Of a stretch of 64,000 nt of DNA, positions 58,988 to 64,000 are shown piece by piece. The notes beneath the pieces are model-generated. The model was given only the letters and a program-made list of their open reading frames with translations, was not told the DNA's origin and did no database searches. Every line of letters starts with the position of its first letter. Position 1 is the first letter of the stretch. The stretch is from positions 248,001 to 312,000 of the forward strand of contig JAITGO010000010.1 in NCBI GenBank assembly GCA_031280615.1, in the 5' to 3' direction. This DNA comes from Desulfobulbus sp. GTDB lineage: Bacteria; Desulfobacterota; Desulfobulbia; Desulfobulbales; Desulfobulbaceae. The position numbers were made by a program, and so were the translations under genes.

Positions 58988-60274
58988 ATGTCAATGGTTA
59001 TCAAAAGTGCCATGGACAACGACACTGTTAAAGAGGCGCTCCAGAGACCCGGCCTCATCGTGCCGGTCGCTAGCGAGCAGGCATCGAATGTTCCGGCCAT
59101 GACCGGCTCCTTGGTTCTGCTGTTGGCGACCGCAACCGGCATGACCGTGGCCAGCATCTACTATGCCCAACCGCTGTTGGAAGCCATGCGCGCCGCCTTG
59201 GGATTGGGGGTGACCGGGGCGGGGATGGTGATCACGATTTCCCAGTTCGGCTATGCCTTGGGGCTGGCCCTGTTGGTCCCCTTGGGCGATTTGTGCGAGC
59301 GTCGGAAACTGGTGGTGGCCATGACTGCGGGTATTGCTCTGGGGCTGGCAGGCATGGGATGTGCTTCCGGCATGGTCATGCTTCTGCTGTTTTCCCTGGT
59401 GGTCGGTGCCCTGTCCGTGGTCGCACAGATTCTGGTGGCCTTTGCTGCGGATCTTGCCCACGAATGGGAACGCGGCCGGGTGGTCGGCACGGTTATGAGC
59501 GGCTTGCTGCTCGGCATTCTGCTGGCCCGCACTGCGGCAGGGCTGCTTGCCCAGCTGTTCGGCTGGCGCGCCGTGTTCTGGCTGGCTGCCGCGGTTTTGC
59601 TGGGGGTGGCCGCAATGATTTTCCGTGCCTTGCCGGTTCGCCGCCCCACGGTTCGTTCCGGTTACGGCGCCTTGCTCAAATCGACTCTGGTCTTGTTCCG
59701 CGACGAGCCGGTGCTGCGCCTCCGTTCGTGGTACGGAGCGCTGGCCTTCGGCCTGTTCAGCATCCTCTGGACGCCGCTGGCCTTTTTGCTGTCCCAGCCG
59801 CCGTTCAACTACCCTCCGGGCGTGATCGGCCTGTTCGGATTTGCCGGTGTCGCGGGAGCCCTGGCCGCCTCGGCCGCCGGTCGGCTGGCCGATCGGGGTG
59901 CCGCCGGCTACACCACCGGCGCGGCAATTGTCCTGCTCATTGTCTCCTGGTGGCCGATCGGGTTGGCGAGCCGGTCGGTGGCGCTTTTGCTTGCCGGCAT
60001 CCTCTTTCTGGACTTGGGCGTTCAGGCGCTGCACATCACCAACCAAAGCGAGATTTACCGGCTCCGGCCCGAGGCGCGCAGCCGTTTGACTTCGGCCTAC
60101 ATGGCCTGTTTTTTTGCGGGCGGTGTTGCCGGTTCTTCCCTGTCGGCCTTGGTATACAGCCGGGCGGGTTGGACAGGAGTCTGCGTTTTGGGCGTCTTGC
60201 CGGGCTGCGCGGCCGCCGGAATATGGCTCCGGTCCAGAGCGGTGCGGCGAGCCGGGGTTAAAGCAGGGAACTAG
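58988..60274 (+). CDS. MFS transporter
   Basis: 428 residues from the ATG at 58988; ATGs at 58994 and 59012 (MDNDTV) are alternatives and none has a good ribosome site. Twelve predicted membrane helices. The loop 2-3 motif appears as PLGDLCERRKLVV, and TVASIYYAQPLLEAM in helix 1 and FAADLAHEWERGRVVG are typical of the drug/metabolite exporter group of this superfamily. Substrate unknown. Monocistronic, between tRNA-Arg and the PilZ leader. Confidence 0.85.
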   Translation: MSMVIKSAMDNDTVKEALQRPGLIVPVASEQASNVPAMTGSLVLLLATATGMTVASIYYAQPLLEAMRAALGLGVTGAGMVITISQFGYALGLALLVPLGDLCERRKLVVAMTAGIALGLAGMGCASGMVMLLLFSLVVGALSVVAQILVAFAADLAHEWERGRVVGTVMSGLLLGILLARTAAGLLAQLFGWRAVFWLAAAVLLGVAAMIFRALPVRRPTVRSGYGALLKSTLVLFRDEPVLRLRSWYGALAFGLFSILWTPLAFLLSQPPFNYPPGVIGLFGFAGVAGALAASAAGRLADRGAAGYTTGAAIVLLIVSWWPIGLASRSVALLLAGILFLDLGVQALHITNQSEIYRLRPEARSRLTSAYMACFFAGGVAGSSLSALVYSRAGWTGVCVLGVLPGCAAAGIWLRSRAVRRAGVKAGN

Positions 60275-60285
60275 CTCATATCTCA

Positions 60286-60314
60286 TTGACTATTCCTGCT
60301 ATCCGCGATATAAA
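60286..60314 (+). promoter_or_regulatory. Strong sigma70 promoter of the PilZ leader
   Basis: TTGACT (60286-60291) and TATAAA (60309-60314) with a 17-base spacer, the best consensus match in the window. Transcription would begin near 60321, some 270 bases before the PilZ gene. Confidence 0.75.
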
Positions 60315-60320
60315 AAATGC

Positions 60321-60503
60321 TTTCTGATCGCATTTTTGGCGGTTGTGAACTGCAAGAAAAAAGTCGCAGAAAAGGCTGTCTGGTGGCGCTGAGTCCATGC
60401 CGGAGACTGCCGGTTTACGGGACCGCGGGCCGGGAAAATGCATCTCTCCGGGCGCGCCAATGGTTGCTGGGGTCGGGCCGGTTGGCTTGGCCCCCTTTTT
60501 TTT
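60321..60503 (+). ncRNA. Candidate small RNA or attenuated leader
   Basis: A transcript of about 183 bases is bounded by the promoter at 60286-60314 and the terminator at 60469-60503. It contains a 6-bp hairpin near its start (60339-60344 with 60348-60353) and a GC-rich middle with several self-complementary CCGG/GGCGCGCC elements. No known riboswitch class was recognised; no c-di-GMP-I core was found. It may be an independent small RNA or a leader controlling the downstream PilZ gene. Confidence 0.45.
60469..60503 (+). terminator. Intrinsic terminator before the PilZ gene
   Basis: An 11-bp stem GGGGTCGGGCC (60469-60479) with GGCTTGGCCCC (60484-60494), three wobbles, GGTT loop, then eight T. 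It lies inside the 5' region of the PilZ gene. Confidence 0.78.
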
Positions 60504-60592
60504 CGCAAACGTGCCGACCCGGGTGCCGGTGCAACGACGTCCGATCTCTTGGTTGCGGGCGGGATCGATGCCGATAAGGGCGTGAGGTACTG

Positions 60593-60955
60593 ATGGAAAA
60601 AAGAAGATTTAGTCGCATCGGTTTCAACATGGCCGTCGAATTGACGGTGGACGGCATGGTCTACCCCTTTTCTCAGGTCGATAATCTCGGCGTGGGCGGG
60701 TGTTCGCTCAAAACCACCGTCGAATTTCCGCTGGGAGTTGCCTGCCGGTTCTGGCTGCCGTTCGAGGCGGCCTCGCCGGAGCTGGGCGTGGAGGTGTTCG
60801 GCGAAATTGTCCGCTGCGATGGGGAAACGGTGGGCGTCCGCTTTACCAAAATCACGCCGGAAAGCCTGTTTCACCTCCAGAATCTCATCCGGTTCAATTC
60901 CTCGGATCCCGACCGGATCGACGACGAGATCTCCCGCCACCCCGGTTTGCTGTAA
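60593..60955 (+). CDS. PilZ domain protein
   Basis: 120 residues, a single PilZ domain. The RxxxR motif is present as RRFSR (residues 4-8) and the second motif as DNLGVGG (30-36), where the usual Ser of D/NxSxxG is Leu. c-di-GMP binding is therefore plausible but may be weakened. Such one-domain proteins act as c-di-GMP effectors on motility, secretion or polysaccharide systems. It lies 90 bases after a terminator, so expression may depend on read-through of that terminator or on a second promoter. Confidence 0.85.
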   Translation: MEKRRFSRIGFNMAVELTVDGMVYPFSQVDNLGVGGCSLKTTVEFPLGVACRFWLPFEAASPELGVEVFGEIVRCDGETVGVRFTKITPESLFHLQNLIRFNSSDPDRIDDEISRHPGLL

Positions 60956-61037
60956 GAGGTGCACCCTGCGGCCGGCCGCCTGATGGGCTCGGCCGGAACC
61001 AGGCGCCGGTTCGAAGCATGAAAGGAACGAGAACGCT

Positions 61038-62108
61038 ATGAAAGTTGGTATTATCGGCTTGCCACAAACCGGCAAGAAAACGCTTTTCCAGGTATTGACC
61101 GGCAGCGAGGTACACGAGGCGGGCTGTCCGGCCAAACCCATCCCCGGAGCGGCCAATATCGTCGACCAGCGCTTTGACCGGCTGGTGGCCATGTATCAGC
61201 CGAAAAAGGAGACCAGGGCCCGCATCGATCTGGTGCTCCTGCCCAAGATGGAGCAGGAGGCGATCGCCAAGGGCGACATCTTCCGCGACATCAGCGATGT
61301 CGATGCCCTCTGCCACGTGGTGCGTGCCTTTGAGGACGACTCGATCTACCATGCCGCCGGTTCGGTCGACCCGTTGCGCGATGTCGAAACGGTCAATGCC
61401 GAACTGCTGCTTCACGACCAGATTTTCCTGGAAAAGCGGATCGAACGGCTTGAAACCGGCTTGAAAAAAATAAAGGACGAGCGTCAGGCCAAAGAGCTCG
61501 ACCTGCTCAGGCGCATGCAGGCCCAACTCGAGGAAGAGCGGCCGCTGCGGCTGATGGAGTTGGCCGAGGAGGAGGAACTGCTGATCCGCAGCTACCCCTT
61601 GATCACCCGCAAGGAAATGATCCTGGTGTTCAATGTCGGCGAGGACCAGGTGGGCGATACCGCCTTGCTCGCCCAAGTCCGCGACCTGTGCGCCGTGGGT
61701 AAGATGGAGGCGATGACCGTCTCCGCCAAGGTCGAGGCCGAGATCGCCCTGCTGGACAGCGAGGAGGAACGGCGGGAGTTTCGGAGCGACCTCGGCATCG
61801 AGCAGCCGGCCCTGGAGGTGCTGGCACTGCTGTGCCTCAAGGCACTTGGCCGGATTTCGTTCTTCACCGTTGGCAAGGACGAGGTACACCAGTGGCTGGT
61901 GCGGGTCAATTCGCCCGCCCCGGTGGCCGCCGGCGCCATCCACACCGACCTGCAGAAGGGCTTCATCCGCGCCGAGGTGATGAAATACGACGAACTGATC
62001 TCCCTGGGCAGCGAGGCGGAACTGAAAAAGGCCGGCAAACTCTACGTGCAGGGCAAGGACTACATCGTCACCGACGGCGACATCCTCAATATCCGCTTCA
62101 ACATCTGA
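61038..62108 (+). CDS. YchF/OLA1-like protein, degenerate G motifs
   Basis: 356 residues, co-linear with the YchF family including the central coiled-coil insertion (about 125-175, LEKRIERLETGLKKIKDERQ) and the C-terminal TGS/DUF933 domain (TVGKDEVHQWLVRV, IHTDLQKGFIRAEVMKYDEL). Unlike YchF, the P-loop reads GLPQTGKKTLF with Lys in place of the Mg-binding Ser/Thr, and the switch II DxAG is replaced by DLVLLPK. Nucleotide hydrolysis is doubtful. YchF-like proteins bind ribosomes; the role of this paralogue is unknown. It starts 82 bases after the PilZ gene. Confidence 0.8.
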   Translation: MKVGIIGLPQTGKKTLFQVLTGSEVHEAGCPAKPIPGAANIVDQRFDRLVAMYQPKKETRARIDLVLLPKMEQEAIAKGDIFRDISDVDALCHVVRAFEDDSIYHAAGSVDPLRDVETVNAELLLHDQIFLEKRIERLETGLKKIKDERQAKELDLLRRMQAQLEEERPLRLMELAEEEELLIRSYPLITRKEMILVFNVGEDQVGDTALLAQVRDLCAVGKMEAMTVSAKVEAEIALLDSEEERREFRSDLGIEQPALEVLALLCLKALGRISFFTVGKDEVHQWLVRVNSPAPVAAGAIHTDLQKGFIRAEVMKYDELISLGSEAELKKAGKLYVQGKDYIVTDGDILNIRFNI

Positions 62109-62129
62109 ACGGTCCGCAATCCCCGTCGC

Positions 62130-62584
62130 TCACATACCACCGGCCTGCCCGTTGACGATCACGTTGCGGACGCAGGCACCCGGCCTGCCGTAGACGAGCA
62201 GGTCGGGGCCGTGCCAGGGCTGGAGCCGGGGCCGCCAGATGGCCGATCGGCTGGCTACCAACGGCTCGGTAATTTGTCTTTTTCTTCCCTAGTCTTGGGC
62301 CGCCTCGCAGCGCAGCCCGGTCTCGGCGTAGGCGCGCGCCACCTCGTCTTCCAGAAAATATCCGCCGACCACGATGGTGGTGCCGTTGAACAGCATTCCC
62401 GCGGCCGCCAGCTAGCCTCGCCCGTCGAGGACCGTTGTGGCCGTGGCCTCGGGGCAGACGGCCATGGGGCCGCTTGCGAGGATGCGGCCCGCGCGCCGAT
62501 GGCGAGATAGCCGGATTCGACCAAGGGGTCGCGGTTCGGAGTCGGCAGGATGGCACAGTTGGTGGTGAGGCGTTCGATGTTCAT
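62130..62584 (-). pseudogene. Amidohydrolase (MtaD/SsnA-like) remnant
   Basis: Begins MNIERLTTNCAILPTP at 62584 as in the amidohydrolases that deaminate S-adenosylhomocysteine or methylthioadenosine. A frameshift follows YLAIGA, then AVCPEATATTVLDGRG ends in a TAG where the metal site (HTH) should follow. After a gap come GMLFNGTTIVVGGYFLEDEV and AETGLRCEAAQ, another TAG, and finally only the C-terminal WHGPDLLVYGRPGACVRNVI, stop at 62130. Most of the roughly 430-residue barrel, including all metal ligands, is deleted. Non-functional. Confidence 0.8.
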
Positions 62585-62752
62585 AACTGCTTGCACCCCC
62601 GGTGCGGATGGTATATCACAGAAAATCGGCTCAAGCGGCATTCGGCCCCAACTATACTCGAAATCGCGCCGGCGACAAAGCGCCGGCCGCCCCTGCCGCT
62701 GTCCCAGAAAATTTGCCGTTCGTGCCGTTGCCGATGGCGAGGAGATATAACC

Positions 62753-63850
62753 ATGCCGACCCATGCGAAAAAAGTGTTTGCCGCCCAACTGACCGGGGGC
62801 CAACAATTCCAGGATGTTTTTCTGGTGACGAAAAAATCCCTGGCCGAAACCAAGGCGGGCAAGCCCTATCTGGCCCTGGCGCTGATGGACCGCACCGGCG
62901 AGGTCGAGGCCAGGGTGTGGGACAATGCCCTTCGATTCGAGTCCCAGGCCGAGGAGGGACATTACGTCCTGGTGCAGGCCGTGGCCAAGCCGTTCCGCGA
63001 CCAGATGCAGCTGGGCGTGACCGCCCTGCAGCAGGTGGATGCGGCGGAGATCGACATGGCCGATTTCCTGCCAACGAGCCCCCGGCCGCTGGCGGAGATG
63101 GCTGTGGAGCTCGAAGCGGTCATCGCCTCCATCGGTGACCAACCGCTGCGAGATCTGCTGCAAACCCTTTTCCAGGGCGACATCCTGGCCCGCTTTCAGA
63201 GGGCGCCGGCGGCCAAACGGCTGCATCACGCTTATATCGGCGGCCTGATCGAACATACCCTGTCGATTGTCGGCCTGGCGGACAAGGCGGCGGGCCATTA
63301 CCCGCTGATCGACCGGGACATGCTCATTGCCGGGGCACTGGTGCACGATCTGGCCAAGATCGAGGAATTCGATTTCAGCAGCCCGGCCTTCGGCTACACC
63401 GATCGGGGCCGCCTGGTCGGCCATCTGGTCCTGGGCGTGGAACTGGTGCGCAAGGCGGCGGCGCTGGTGCCGGCCATCGATCCGGGCAAGGTCGACCGCT
63501 TGATCCACATTATCCTCAGCCATCACGGCCGGTACGAATACGGCTCGCCGGTCCTGCCGATGACGCCCGAGGCCATCCTGCTCCATCATCTCGACGACAT
63601 CGACGCCAAAATGAACTCCATGGCCGGGCTGCAGGCGAAAATGAACGGCGACGGCTGGCAGTGGACCGAGTATCAGCGGCATTTGGAGCGCTTTTTGTAC
63701 CTCAGGGCGTCCGGCGATGCCACTGAACCGGATGCGGCCGGCATGGGCCTGGAGGAGGCGATCGAGACCGGGGAGCAAACGGCCCATCCGTTCGCGGCGC
63801 CGGTCCGTTCCAGGAAGACAATCGATCGGCGCCAGCAGAGCCTGTTCTGA
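62753..63850 (+). CDS. YhaM-type 3'-5' exoribonuclease (OB-HD)
   Basis: 365 residues from the ATG at 62753 (GAGGAG upstream); the frame opens further upstream across the amidohydrolase remnant without a ribosome site. The N-terminal OB-fold (about 15-90, KPYLALALMDRTGEVEARVW) binds nucleic acid; the HD domain (about 155-290) has HHAYIGGLIEHTLSI, LVHDLAK with the HD pair, HLVLGVELV and SHHGRYEYGSPVLPMTPEA, as in YhaM/KREPA2-like exonucleases. holB follows after three bases. Confidence 0.88.
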   Translation: MPTHAKKVFAAQLTGGQQFQDVFLVTKKSLAETKAGKPYLALALMDRTGEVEARVWDNALRFESQAEEGHYVLVQAVAKPFRDQMQLGVTALQQVDAAEIDMADFLPTSPRPLAEMAVELEAVIASIGDQPLRDLLQTLFQGDILARFQRAPAAKRLHHAYIGGLIEHTLSIVGLADKAAGHYPLIDRDMLIAGALVHDLAKIEEFDFSSPAFGYTDRGRLVGHLVLGVELVRKAAALVPAIDPGKVDRLIHIILSHHGRYEYGSPVLPMTPEAILLHHLDDIDAKMNSMAGLQAKMNGDGWQWTEYQRHLERFLYLRASGDATEPDAAGMGLEEAIETGEQTAHPFAAPVRSRKTIDRRQQSLF

Positions 63851-63853
63851 ACC

Positions 63854-64000
63854 ATGGCCTTTTCCTCGATCCTCGGCCAGGCCAAGGCCTTGACCCTGCT
63901 CAGCCGGGCCCTGGCGAGCGGCCGCCTGGCCCATGCCTATCTGTTCTCGGGTCCGGACGGAGTGGGCAAGACCACCGTGGCCCTGGACATGGCGGCCATG
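63854..64000 (+). CDS. holB: DNA polymerase III delta' subunit (partial)
   Basis: Only the first 49 residues are in the window; the frame is open at the edge. MAFSSILGQAKALTLLSRAL, LAHAYLFSGPDGVGKTTVAL shows the clamp-loader ATPase start with a Walker A GPDGVGKTT. Position next to a YhaM-type gene suits HolB; DnaX (gamma/tau) shares this start and cannot be excluded without the rest. Confidence 0.72.
   Translation, partial: MAFSSILGQAKALTLLSRALASGRLAHAYLFSGPDGVGKTTVALDMAAM

Overview
The window is a GC-rich chromosomal segment of a Gram-negative bacterium (it has LptD, two lytic transglycosylases, and periplasmic-type proteins). The combination of an anaerobic (cobalt-early) cobalamin pathway starting with CbiK, a 2-oxoacid:ferredoxin oxidoreductase, the carboxyspermidine/carboxynorspermidine polyamine route and numerous two-component and c-di-GMP-type proteins suggests an anaerobic, probably sulfate-reducing Desulfobacterota (Desulfobulbales-like). 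The taxon is an inference from gene content and family style, not from a marker-gene tree.

Layout. 1-3.9 kb: degenerate HD-GYP membrane protein, DUF1499 protein, surE, endonuclease IV. 4.1-7.5 kb: ilvE, then groES-groEL behind a sigma70-like promoter. 7.6 kb: tRNA-Met. 8.1 kb: YgiW/YdeI-type OB-fold protein. 8.6-12.3 kb (minus strand): a decaying trehalose operon, DUF5752 (broken), treT (large internal deletion), otsB (intact) and otsA (two frameshifts), directly behind an SH3-domain protein. 12.8-19.1 kb: NtrC-like regulator with a non-phosphorylatable receiver, SGNH hydrolase, a small unknown protein, KorA/KorB-type oxidoreductase and an anchored unknown protein. 19.4-31.4 kb: Ste24 protease, SprT/DUF2786 protein, arginine decarboxylase, a low-GC ORF, an IS1380-type transposase remnant, an SLC13/RCK permease, carboxynorspermidine dehydrogenase and decarboxylase, M24 peptidase. 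31.6-34.8 kb: DUF4388 protein, group II PLP decarboxylase, a two-headed HTH protein. 34.9-46.6 kb: a cobalamin riboswitch with terminator followed by twelve tightly packed genes (cbiK, corrinoid/metal ABC transporter, cbiA, C, D, ET, L, F, G, H). 46.7-55 kb (minus): hybrid histidine kinase; mltA, mltB, DHH phosphoesterase, lptD. 55.4-64 kb (plus): radical SAM protein, RNase E/G, tRNA-Arg, MFS transporter, an sRNA-like or attenuated leader before a PilZ gene, a GTPase-dead-looking YchF paralogue, an amidohydrolase pseudogene, a YhaM-type HD exonuclease and the start of holB.

The main functional blocks are corrin-ring synthesis with corrinoid uptake under B12 feedback, polyamine synthesis (speA plus the carboxynorspermidine pair, now separated by inserted DNA), and envelope biogenesis. 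The most notable observations are the coordinated decay of the trehalose operon, the promoter-leader-terminator unit in front of the PilZ gene, several enzyme-family members that have lost catalytic or ligand residues (HD-GYP, receiver domain, YchF), and the two-headed DNA-binding protein with a proline-rich linker. No CRISPR array, intact transposon or prophage was seen.
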